DNA from: Hydractinia symbiolongicarpus
Lineage: Eukaryota > Cnidaria > Hydrozoa > Anthoathecata > Hydractiniidae
Assembly: GCF_029227915.1 (NCBI RefSeq)
Contig: NC_079875.1
Coordinates: 6,510,001 to 6,574,000 of the forward strand
Length of the DNA stretch: 64,000 bases
Reading direction: 5' to 3'
Of this stretch, positions 54,001-59,626 are shown piece by piece. Every line of letters begins with the position of its first letter. The first letter of the stretch is position 1. Both the position numbers and the translations under genes were made by a program. The notes beneath the pieces were generated by a model. The model ran no database searches and was not told where the DNA came from. It saw nothing but the letters and a program-made list of their open reading frames with translations.

Positions 54001-55486
54001 CCTGAGTCGTAGTAAAACGCATTAAGGGGGATTTTTACGAAGCAAATTGAACGGCGATTTCGCTTTTTAATTTCCACGACAAAATAAATTAGGCGCCAAA
54101 TTCATTGTTTACATTAGTTAACTGCGTTCTGATTGGTCAAAAACTAACAGCGAAACTTATGGCCGCGAAAAAGTAGGAACTGTTTCTACTTTTCAGCGAA
54201 GCGAATATTTCGATGCAAAATCAAAAAACAAAACTGCGCATGCTCAGATACAATTCGCCGTCAAATTCGCCGTTCAATTCGCTCCGTGAAAATCCACCTT
54301 AAGAAAAACGTGGGAAATCGCGTTAACAGAGGACGCGTAATTCTTAACATTTTCGTACTACAAGAGTAATCGTTAAATTCGAAGGGAACATGTAATGTCG
54401 AAGTGCAGTATTATATTGAGAATAAAGTAAAATGTTAAAGTAATATTTCAGAGCTAATTTTTTCTATTTTTTAATTTCATCTGACAAGTTCAGAGGCTTA
54501 TATCAATATTTTCAACAAAAATATCAAATATGATTTTATCTAACGAAAGGAATAAAAACAAAGGCTAGTACTTTTCGTATAATACTTACGGATTGACGCT
54601 ATGACAATTCGGGAATAATATACGCATATAATCACGACTATATCAATCTAAAAGAGACAGAGAAAACATAGTTAACATAATACGCTATTTATTGCTCATA
54701 CCGCAAGATTTTTTACTGGGTAAAAAATTTTCAGAGGAATTACAATTATGATAAATCAAAGTGACTCTACTTTTGATTGAAATCTCGATGTTTTAAGTTT
54801 GTTAATCTTGTCCCCTGCTCTGGCTAGCGCGCCTTAGCACTCATATCAAAGAGCACAAAAGAATCTGTGGAAATAGGATTGGCACATAGCTACGTGTTTA
54901 ATAGCAGGGTTTTCCAGGTTTTTCTCTCTCTTTGACATCGCAAGCAAAGAAAACAAAAAAAACCTCTGGAAAGAGTTTGGTTTTCATAAAGGAAATACAA
55001 CGTGCTTATATATGTCACATGAAACTTTTAAACCATTTAGAAGTTATTTTTGTTAGGCAGCCATTATAATTTGGAGAAAAATGCTGTTTACGCGGTCTTA
55101 ATTTTTCAGAAAATATACTCTTTCTAACTTTAAATCCACCATATTGCTTAGTACCAAGCGCCTTCCTGCGAATTTAGTGTATTTTCTCTCAATTAAAAGT
55201 GGTACCACATGACATTCCGACCGAAAAAGATTGCACTGTTCACTAAAAAAACAAGGAAGGTTTTTTTTTAACGCCTAAAAGTTAAAAATCATTTGTTGTG
55301 GATAGAAGTTTATAAAACCCTGATAAAAACTAGGAACTAAACTCTGATCCTTTTTCGAAGGGTTGATTGAGTTTGCTGTGCCCATGAAACAAAGACAGGA
55401 AGATTAATTAAGATGAATTAATTAATTAACGCTCTTGCTATTAAATAAATGAAAAAGATGTCAAAAAAATTTACCTTTTTTGCCAT
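12992..55486 (-). CDS. Giant lectin/TSP1/SEA/FN3 receptor with K+-type ligand-gated pore (46-exon model)
   Basis: Predicted 2943-residue type I-start, multipass surface receptor. Coding exons were read on the minus strand, each bounded by AG acceptor and GT donor. Splice phase matches at all 45 junctions, mostly phase 1, and the summed length of 8832 nt is a multiple of three. Order: signal peptide (residues 1-22), Cys modules (23-408), seven CTLDs (409-1323), Cys modules (1324-1594), Ser/Thr stalk (1595-1670), TSP1 repeats plus Cys-rich insert (1671-1986), SEA-like (1987-2094), FN3 x3 (2095-2385), split ligand-binding domain and pore (2386-2787), cytoplasmic tail (2788-2943). The start ATG at 55486-55484 has an A at -3 and G at +4. 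The stop follows DDNSW at 12992. Oddities are an in-frame TGA at 23088-23090 and a duplicated exon segment at 35951-37298. Phase continuity argues for one gene, but most junctions are phase 1, so two adjacent genes cannot be fully excluded without transcripts. Block entries list the exons. Confidence 0.72.
13663..13855. repeat. Degenerate AAC-rich simple repeat in the last receptor intron
   Basis: CAACAACA- and GCGACAACAGCAGC-type low-complexity sequence between exon 45 (13868) and exon 46 (13419). The Gln/Asn- and Cys/Val-rich open frames through it are products of the repeat. Confidence 0.75.
17744..20803 (-). CDS. Receptor exons 37-39: three fibronectin type III domains
   Basis: Three single-exon FN3 domains of 96-99 residues, phase 1 on both sides: 20507-20803, 19842-20129 and 17744-18031. 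Each has the core Trp of strand B (NVTWKRL, FLEWMGV, LKWTQAT), a strand C tyrosine (GYLLFY, GYLVFY, GYKLQY) and the Y..R/V.A.N..G end motif (KYVMRLLAY, YIFTVCACN, LFAYNAVGSG). They form the membrane-proximal stalk right before the ligand-binding domain. Ionotropic glutamate receptors normally carry an ATD (LIVBP-like) domain at this place, so FN3 here is unusual. Confidence 0.92.
18593..18649. repeat. 13-bp palindromic repeat
   Basis: Four copies of TCATATCATGTGA in the intron between exons 38 and 39. Each unit contains ATCATGTGAT-like symmetry, so the tract can fold on itself. Confidence 0.8.
18697..19284. mobile_element. Composite tRNA-derived SINE with fold-back and 12-bp target duplication
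   Basis: The 12-bp direct repeats ACAACTATTTAT at 18697-18708 and 19273-19284 flank a 564-bp insert. Inside, 18709-18780 and 19036-19109 are inverted copies (CACATCCGTATTTCATTCTC and complement). A tRNA-like block with A-box (GTAGTGTAGTGGGTTCGTC) and B-box (GGATCGAATCCCGCTC) occurs twice in direct orientation (about 18847-19008 and 19118-19279, offset 271). The tRNA-like parts are SINE heads, not working tRNA genes. Confidence 0.7.
21306..22152 (-). CDS. Receptor exons 34-36: SEA-like domain
   Basis: Exons 22046-22152, 21757-21821 and 21306-21457 join with phases 1-0-2-1 and encode about 108 residues. The N-terminal strand (TCTFDMHF), a Ser-Trp-Lys helix start, and the later PGSIEAGFTINY resemble a SEA domain, where a G-S-[VI] motif at the turn of the last strands is the known self-cleavage site. 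Here the motif is GSIEA, so self-cleavage is possible but not certain. SEA domains often sit near the membrane in mucins and adhesion receptors, which fits the position between TSP1 and FN3. The assignment rests on the pattern only. Confidence 0.6.
22767..22941 (-). mobile_element. Helitron-like short element with ACAG core, best copy
   Basis: Minus-strand reading starts A|TCTCTATTATAATACCCGCA, has a (GTCT)n core of about 14 units, then GACGGGAGAACCCGTGG, the hairpin, and ends TTAACGACTAG|T. The TC start, 3' hairpin about 10 bases before CTAG, and insertion between A and T match the Helitron termini. It sits in the receptor intron next to exon 33. Confidence 0.8.
22979..27173 (-). CDS. Receptor exons 29-33: four TSP1 repeats and a Cys-rich insert
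   Basis: TSP1-a is 26961-27173 (WAAWSEWLPC then RTRKRKC). A Cys-rich exon of 78 residues follows (25218-25451; CDPLMHMG, LCKCILQG). TSP1-b is 24623-24781 (WSPWSSCSATC), TSP1-c 24135-24305 (WSVWSNCSKSC, RIRTRQC) and TSP1-d 22979-23149 (WSSWSKLSAC, IRRRYC). All show the WxxWxxC...C...R.R.C pattern of thrombospondin type 1 repeats, known for glycan and protein binding. TSP1-d carries an in-frame TGA at 23088-23090, right after KPCNG, where the family usually has Gly; one base change from GGA would explain it. Exon 33 is 171 nt with phase 1 on both sides, so skipping it keeps the reading frame. Confidence 0.88.
23088..23090 (-). other. In-frame TGA inside TSP1-d exon
   Basis: Read on the minus strand, codon 1950 of the model is TGA between AATGGT and GTGCTT. 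The flanking frame is unambiguous because it encodes the conserved W, C and R residues of a TSP1 repeat on both sides. If translated, the product ends as a secreted protein of about 1949 residues without channel. If the symmetric exon is skipped, the full receptor of about 2886 residues results. A sequencing error or a null allele is equally compatible. Confidence 0.85.
23325..24030. repeat. About 60-bp satellite inside a receptor intron
   Basis: Roughly 12 copies of a unit with ACCTTGATTCGACTACCACA and AACCTCCAACTGACCACTAC joined by T-runs, in the intron between TSP1-d and TSP1-c. The near multiple-of-three period gives long open frames rich in LTLIRLPHFF repeats; these are not exons. Confidence 0.9.
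26114..26160. repeat. Perfect 21-bp hairpin in an intron
   Basis: Arms TGCCAAGGAAATGTATGACA(G) and their exact complement are separated by the 5-base loop GTAAA, in the intron between exons 29 and 30. Confidence 0.9.
27437..27664 (-). CDS. Receptor exon 28: Ser/Thr-rich mucin-like stalk
   Basis: One 76-residue phase-1 exon made mostly of Ser, Thr, Pro and Ala (for example STSPLTSTES and TSTLATSTPTHSTT). It is probably O-glycosylated and extended, acting as a spacer between the lectin part and the TSP1 part. It joins exon 27 and exon 29 in frame, which is the main argument that the lectin and channel halves belong to one transcript. Confidence 0.7.
27799..27852. repeat. Perfect 25-bp hairpin in an intron
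   Basis: Left arm 27799-27823 (AAAAATCAAAAAACAAACAA then CACAG), loop ACTG, right arm 27828-27852 its exact complement. It lies between exons 27 and 28. Confidence 0.9.
28270..31332 (-). CDS. Receptor exons 23-27: second block of Cys modules
   Basis: Exons: 31084-31332, 30682-30855, 30252-30269 (another 18-nt micro-exon), 29096-29311, 28270-28425; all phase 1. Repeated motifs match the N-terminal block: NFCLSHGS (exon 23), LCLQYVDSQLTFTDSC (exon 24), YCLYLTQF (exon 26), YCLQFSNDELYFTLEC (exon 27). The order long exon, 18-nt exon, long exon is seen in both blocks, which suggests block duplication. Exon 27 uses a weaker GTTAAT donor. Function is unknown; the modules are presumably extracellular ligand- or matrix-binding units. 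Confidence 0.68.
29496..29654 (-). mobile_element. Helitron-like copy flanked by 32-bp direct repeats
   Basis: The element (29532-29622) has CTAG, hairpin CCATGGAAAAATCCACTGG, the word CGCCCGTCGC, and a short ACAG/ACGG core, but stops at GACGTA. The 32 bases 29496-29527 (GTATTTTCAATGTTCTTCTA...) are repeated at 29623-29654 immediately after it. It lies in the intron between exons 26 and 25. Confidence 0.7.
29981..30211 (-). mobile_element. 3' end of a non-LTR retrotransposon
   Basis: The minus-strand open frame 30211-30017 contains GAKPRGRPRRTWQVIRTDL, a run typical of the C-terminus of non-LTR reverse transcriptase ORFs, then PTHASTENGR and stop. It is followed by a (GAT)10 tail at 30010-29981. 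The rest of the element is missing (5' truncated). Its inner border lies about 40 bases from receptor micro-exon 25. Confidence 0.65.
31511..31775 (+). mobile_element. tRNA-derived SINE-like element
   Basis: The head GCTGGTAGCCTAGTGGTAGA has an A-box. A worn B-box (GAGCTTAAGTCC) follows, and the body has CACTAGGACCCCCTTCTCAG and AAGAGGCTATCCTGGATAAA. Intron between exons 23 and 22. Confidence 0.5.
31995..33885 (-). CDS. Receptor exons 20-22: rest of C-type lectin domain 6 and domain 7
   Basis: Exon 20 (33728-33885) completes CTLD6 with FWVGAKN and PFVCQR. CTLD7 is split over 33328-33543 (WKGAHSIC, GGYWTS) and 31995-32186 (KPDD, WVDMKC, HFICQK). CTLD7 is the only domain with residues resembling both functional motifs of calcium-dependent lectins: KPD where EPN/QPD sits, and W-V-D where WND sits. 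It may therefore still bind calcium, while the other six look like protein- or scaffold-type folds. For exon 21 I chose the acceptor after TTTATTCTGTGTAG because it has the pyrimidine tract; an upstream AG would add about a dozen residues in frame. Confidence 0.85.
34707..36350 (-). CDS. Receptor exons 16-19: linker exon and C-type lectin domains 4, 5 and first half of 6
   Basis: Exon 16 (36300-36350, 51 nt) is a polar, Ser-rich linker. A second copy of it lies at 37072-37122 inside the duplicated segment, so either or both could be used. CTLD4 is a single exon (35680-36105): WSEAKRLC, DFWVGLRD, PVICQK. CTLD5 is a single exon (35042-35419): YNTAKKIC, YYIGLRYS, RFACKR. The first half of CTLD6 is 34707-34905 (WDDAQAYC), ending in phase 2 at a GTAAGC donor. 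A closer GTAACC site at the same exon end was not used because only phase 2 keeps the next exon open. CTLD4 and CTLD5 lack the Ca/sugar triplets. Confidence 0.85.
35951..37298. repeat. Duplicated exon/intron block with a templated insert
   Basis: Segment A (35951-36526) and segment B (36723-37298) match at a constant offset of 772. Between them lies X (36524-36727), a copy of 40577-40780 at offset 4053. The junctions overlap by TTC and ACTTG. A holds linker exon 16 and the first part of CTLD4. B repeats these but breaks off in mid-domain. X carries the acceptor and part of exon 13 (CTLD2). All copies are in direct orientation. In B the CTLD4 exon would run into a stop soon after entering X. 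Confidence 0.9.
38239..42555 (-). CDS. Receptor exons 11-15: C-type lectin domains 1-3
   Basis: CTLD1 is one exon (42187-42555). CTLD2 is split over 41564-41867 and 40545-40657 with a phase-2 intron. CTLD3 is split over 39985-40182 and 38239-38379. Each shows the fold's landmarks: a WxxAxxxC helix (WQDARSMC, WSDSQMIC, WDQAKATC), the central WVGL-type motif (YWVGLELN, YWIGLSKN, degenerate FFWTGGF), and a closing F-[IV]-C motif (PFICKK, SFVCQK, PFICAA). CTLD1 and CTLD2 lack the EPN/QPD and WND calcium-sugar motifs, and I see none in CTLD3, so classic Ca-dependent sugar binding is not expected here. Part of exon 13 and its upstream intron has a second copy at 36524-36727. Confidence 0.88.
42638..51575 (-). 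CDS. Receptor exons 3-10: N-terminal repeated Cys modules
   Basis: Exons: 51336-51575, 47121-47222, 46586-46603 (18-nt micro-exon), 46033-46227, 45353-45484, 44539-44586, 43464-43700, 42638-42820. All have phase-1 borders. They encode residues 24-408 and look like degenerate repeats of a secreted module. Exons 3, 6 and 9 carry an adjacent cysteine pair (LDCCILY, GSCCHAN, EQCCAYT). Exons 3, 7 and 10 carry an FCL motif (FCLYVENG, FCLHMDTN, FCLEYNST), followed in exons 7 and 10 by a Cys about 10 residues on. Strand-rich spacing and motifs like KYLDV and KLEW suggest a small beta fold such as a beta-trefoil lectin, but I recognise no named family. The same kind of module returns in exons 23-27, after the lectin domains. 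Confidence 0.65.
48598..48868 (+). mobile_element. tRNA-derived SINE
   Basis: The head GTGGCGCAAGGCCTTGTGGT with TATGGAGTTCGC and GGTTTGGTCCACAGCGC shows A- and B-box spacing of a tRNA-like promoter. The body ends TTGCTATACCCTGTATAAA and a short AAT tail. Intron between exons 4 and 3. Confidence 0.65.
49854..50639. mobile_element. 786-bp TIR element
   Basis: Ends CAGGCTGTCAAATCCGAC and complement of GTCAGATTTGACAGCCTG are inverted copies of about 18 bp. Weaker similarity continues inward (CGCGAATC). No coding frame inside. Receptor intron 3. Confidence 0.6.
52158..52260 (-). mobile_element. Helitron-like short element lacking the ACAG core
   Basis: Has CTAG, hairpin CGTGGAGAAATCCAC, and the right end TATTATTATAAGAGA before T, the same borders as the copy at 22767. 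The microsatellite core is reduced to GACACAG. Confidence 0.55.
52843..53630. mobile_element. 788-bp TIR element with internal repeats
   Basis: Ends GTACTGTTCTGCCCGGAT and the complement of ATCTGGGCAGAACAGTAC are inverted copies. Inside, about four copies of a 70-75 bp unit (ATAATCAGGACAGGCCGGCT, then TATTATT.., then CTTATA) run from 52925 to 53150. No transposase frame. Receptor intron 2. Confidence 0.65.
54022..54302. mobile_element. 273-bp MITE flanked by TTAA
   Basis: TTAA at 54022-54025 and 54299-54302 flank inverted ends GGGGGATTTTTACGAAGCAA and the complement of TTCGCTCCGTGAAAATCCACC, about 40 bp long. TTAA duplication is typical of piggyBac-type transposition. Confidence 0.7.
54590..55486 (-). 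CDS. Receptor exons 1-2: start codon and signal peptide
   Basis: Exon 1 (55475-55486) encodes MAKK and is followed by a GTAAAT donor. Exon 2 (54590-54647) follows a TTTTAG acceptor and ends at a GTAAGT donor. Together they give a short basic start followed by a mostly hydrophobic stretch (IDIVVIICVYYSRIVIAS), which reads as a signal peptide, although an Asp and an Arg inside it make it imperfect. The other two frames of exon 2 hit stops at once. Exon 2 ends in phase 1, which fits exon 3. The 12-nt coding part of exon 1 is the weakest element of the model; another first exon is possible. Confidence 0.55.
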
Positions 55487-56537
55487 TTCAAAAAAAGAAG
55501 AAAAATGATATCTTCATACGACGCAGCCTCAAAGATGTAAGTTGCAACACAAAAAGTATATAAATATATTGAAAAAATATAAATAATAATGTTTGAATAT
55601 AAATATTGGATTCAGGATAAAACACCTACAAAAAATAAGTGTGGTAACACTTCTATCAATATTAAGTCATTATCATTTATTAAAATTAATTTGGTTTCAT
55701 TTCACTCACAGACTAAAAAAGTTCACGTACTTAAATTGCTGTAAAGTCGTCCCCAGGGCTTGGTAGCTAGGTTGCTGTCTTGTTCGACAACGAATAATTT
55801 AATCTAATTTTCAGGCACAGGATTTTGTGTCTGCTGAGAATATGATAAAAAAGTATAAAAATTAAAAACTGCATAGATTTGCGAGTATAATATTTAAAAA
55901 AATTTGGGGCATAAATCTAAAAAAAGCATATCGTAACATAACTCATTATTCGGGTTTCAATTCTTAGTTTAAAAATGATTACGCTTTATTACCCAACCTC
56001 ATCCCTAGAGCTATTCTATACTTTCAATGATATTCTGAGGTTAGACAATATTCCAAAAAAGATTGCGGGAAGGGCTCTTTTAGCCTCCTTCTCCCCGGTT
56101 TTTTAGAGCTTCTTCAAAGCTCCGTCTGAATAGGGTTCATCATTACTGTATGACCGTGCGCATTCTGATAGATAATACAATTTGATAGATCATATTCTCT
56201 ATTAACGTGAAACACAAGATATAAAAATGAATATATATATAAACTTAAAAAGTAATACCGAATAAACACTAGTGTTAAATATGGTCGAGAATTAATAATT
56301 GACGCGCTTTACTAATCATAAATTTGCAGCTGGGTACAAAAAGGTGCGCAAAAACGACACCGCCAAGAATACTGACGAAAACAATGACATGAAATGACAA
56401 CAACAGCAACGGAAAAAATAGAAACAAGCATATGAAATCCAAACAACAAAACATAAAGTTGATTACGACAACAACGATAGGTGTAACATCAGCAAAACTA
56501 TGATATATATAACGAATACGTTATCACAACAAAAATA

Positions 56538-57413
56538 AATGGTTTGATGTTCGCACTAATAATTGCAAACGACTTTTAAATGGTTTGATACCTGCACTAA
56601 TAACTGCAAACGACTTTTAAATGATTTGATACCTGCACTAATAATTGCAAACGACTTTCAAATGGTTTGATACCTGCACTAATAACTGCAAACGACTTTT
56701 AAATGATTTGATACATGCACTAATAATTACAGACGACTTTTAAATGATTTGACACCTGTACTAATAACTGGAAACGACTTTTAAATGATTTGATACCTGC
56801 ACTAATAATTGCAAACGACTTTTAAATGATTTGATACCTGCACTAGTAATTACAGACGACTTTTAAATGATTTGACACCTGTACTAATAACTGGAAACGA
56901 CTTTTAAATGATTTGATACCTGTACTAATAATTGCAAACGACTTTTAAATGATTTGATACCTGCACTAATAATTGCAAACGACTTTTAAATGATTTGATA
57001 CCTGCACTAGTAATTACAGACGACTTTTAAATGATTTGATACCTGCACTAATAACTGGAAACGACTTTTAAATGATTTGATACCTGCACTAATAATTGCA
57101 AACGACTTTTAAATGATTTGATACCTTCACTAATAATTGCAAACGACTTTTAAATGGTTTGATACCTGCACTAATAATTACAGACGACTTTTAAATGATT
57201 TGATACCTGTACTAATAACTGGAAACGACTTTTAAATGATTTGATACATGCACTATTAATTACAGACGACTTTTAAATGATTTGATACCTGCACTAATAA
57301 CTGGAAACGACTTTTAAATGATTTGATACCTTCACTAATAATTGCAAACGACTTTTAAATGATTTGATACCTGCACTATTAATTGCAAACGACTTTTAAA
57401 TGATTTGATACCT
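56538..57413. repeat. 41-bp tandem satellite
   Basis: About 21 copies of a 41-bp unit containing AAATGATTTGATACCTGCAC and TAATAATTGCAAACGACTTT. Two subtypes alternate (ATTGCAAAC versus ACTGGAAAC or ATTACAGAC), a sign of higher-order spread. It lies about 1 kb upstream of the receptor start. Confidence 0.95.
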
Positions 57414-57973
57414 ACATAGTGTTTCTCAGCCGGTGTTAAAGGTTTGTATTTTTAAACGCCCTATCTATAAATCACATTGTGTTGCATGCACTAAATAGAA
57501 AAAAAAAACGATACAGTAAACGCTTTAACAAAAGACCTCTGCATTAATTTGAAATCTAGTTTGTTAGGGGGATAGAAAACACTGGGGGTTAATAAAAAAC
57601 TGAGAAAATGTCATATTCATCTTTTTTTCTCTGTAAATTTCTTGGATAAAGAAGACTCTGACAAACTCACTTCTTTGACTGAAAAAAAAGTGTTTATTAG
57701 AGACAGGCGTTAATTTGAGACTGGGTATCTATTAGATTAGTTGAAATTTAACAGCGCGTTTATGGGAGACCACCGTAACTATCAATTGGGAGGTCCACTA
57801 ATTATTACAGTAGATTGATTACAATGTTTTTCTCGATATTTCCAATCTTATTTTATAATAAGTGCTGTATTTGATTTATTAAAAGATATCTCGTTAGCAA
57901 AATATTCTGCTTTTTGAAGGTAAGCGTTATGATTGGCTAAAATTTTTATCCGATGAGCTAAATCGAATCTACT

Positions 57974-58085
57974 GTTGTTGGTGTTGTTGTTGCTTTTATT
58001 GTTGTTGTTGTTGTTGCTGTTGTTGCTGCTGTTTTTGTTTTTTTTGTTTTGTTTGTTGTTGTTGTTGCTGCTGTTGATGTTGGTT
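57974..58085. repeat. GTT/GCT simple repeat
   Basis: Impure trinucleotide run of GTT with GCT and TTT. The Leu-rich open frame over it is a by-product. Confidence 0.9.
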
Positions 58086-59593
58086 GTGGTTGCTAGAGAT
58101 TTTACACTCTACCTTACCCTCTTGGGAAATATCGTTTTTACGCTTGTCATGCTTGACGCAACAAAACTTTAGATACGGATGTGGTTACACTTCCATCTAT
58201 CTGCAATTAGTGCTCTGGTTTTTTATCTGTATTTTATGATTTTGTATCACCTTCGTCTCCAGAGCTTTTAAAGAAACAAAAAGAGCCGGAGGAAGAGATT
58301 TGTTACAGTTGACTATTTTTGTGAACGCTATTTGGATTATTGTGATGCGTATAAATTATAATCAAAAATGTATTGATTTCAGCGAGATTTTTTTAGCCAG
58401 GCGAGAAATAGAGATTACATAAAACAATAAGAGATAATCGAGTACAAAAATTTTTTACATTCCACACGATAGATTTTTTAAGATTACGATTTAATTCTAT
58501 TTAAACAACAACTTAAACCATTACAAAATCTTAGCAACCAAATTATAAATCTGTAACGCTAGATAAAGCATCGTTATCTCTCCTTTGTTTTCGTTACAAT
58601 TAGGTAAACTTCTTTCTTTACAGCCATCCGTAGCCAACTGCTTAGGCAAGAACATGTACATTTCTTGTCAGGATTTTCTTTATTAATACAGAGCTGCTGG
58701 AAGTTGAGATTAAAGTGACTAGCAAATATGCTTTCATATATGTTGATATATTTATATTAGCTTTCCTTTTTTTCCGTAACCTTACAAGTGAAGCATCCTT
58801 TGTGATGAATTTGTGAGAGGAAAGGGATGGGAGAGGGAGTGTCTGCTCTCTATTCCTTCAGCCCCCGTTCCCTACAAAACTACGAAATATGTTTTGTGGT
58901 TGAGTAAGTGTGTATCAAGAATTATGGTGTGTTAATATACCAAATGGCGATTTTTGTCAATAGCTTGAAATAGCTAAATTTATTCTTAATTTTTATGTCA
59001 TCTACCATATGTGAAAATAGCAAAACAGCATTTAATCTAAGAAGACAGTATGTTTAAAAGTTTAAATACAGGTCTTTTGAAGTGCACTATGGATATTTTA
59101 ATGCTTTTACAAAAAAAACAGAGCTGGGAGGAATTTGAAAGCTAGATGAATTATTCTAGTTTATATAAAAATCAAAGCGAATTATATCCTTTTGAATTGT
59201 GTGCGATTATTTTAAATTACTTGGGTGATGCACAAGAAATCAATATTTAATTCGGCTTAATCGCTCTCCATCGTTGATACTTATTATGTCATCGCTTATT
59301 ACTGGTGTCATGACTAGATATTCTACGACTGTTCACTTAGACGGCTTTTATTTATTTTTTTACTTTCTTTGTAAGCTAACAAATTCATCGCTTCCTGTAT
59401 TTGAATTCTACCTCCGTTTCCGTTTGAGTGAAGTATTTACAAAAAACAACAAAGTTATTCAAACAACGGAGAGTGTTTGTGAAAGGTTTGAGATGTTTCT
59501 TCTCCGTTGATCAATAAGATTTTGATTTCCTTACGGTGTTGCCATGCACTAGAAAGACTGTATTCTTATTCATGATGCATTCATAACAACAAA

Positions 59594-59600
59594 TATAAAA
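59594..59600 (+). promoter_or_regulatory. TATA box of the plus-strand gene
   Basis: TATAAAAGGGG, a strong TATA consensus, lies 33 bases before the first ATG of a signal-peptide exon. Transcription would be expected to start near 59620-59626. No comparable TATA element stands out at the start of the giant receptor gene. Confidence 0.5.
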
Positions 59601-59626
59601 GGGGCGAGCTTGCAAATAAGTTGAGA

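Larger units (their letters stand above)
55487..59593. other. Intergenic region between two divergent genes
   Basis: Besides the 41-bp satellite and the GTT-type simple repeat it holds AT-rich sequence, a CAA-rich tract near 56390-56440, and a possible worn element with CAG ends (57513-57810, TA at both sides). It must contain the promoters of the receptor gene (minus) and the 59.6-kb gene (plus). No further exon is supported. Confidence 0.5.

Noticed and set aside
56538-57413. CRISPR-like array
   Set aside because: Head-to-tail satellite without unique spacers, in an animal genome.
57975-58172. Leu-rich open frame on the plus strand
   Set aside because: Translation of a GTT-type microsatellite; no splice sites or start context.
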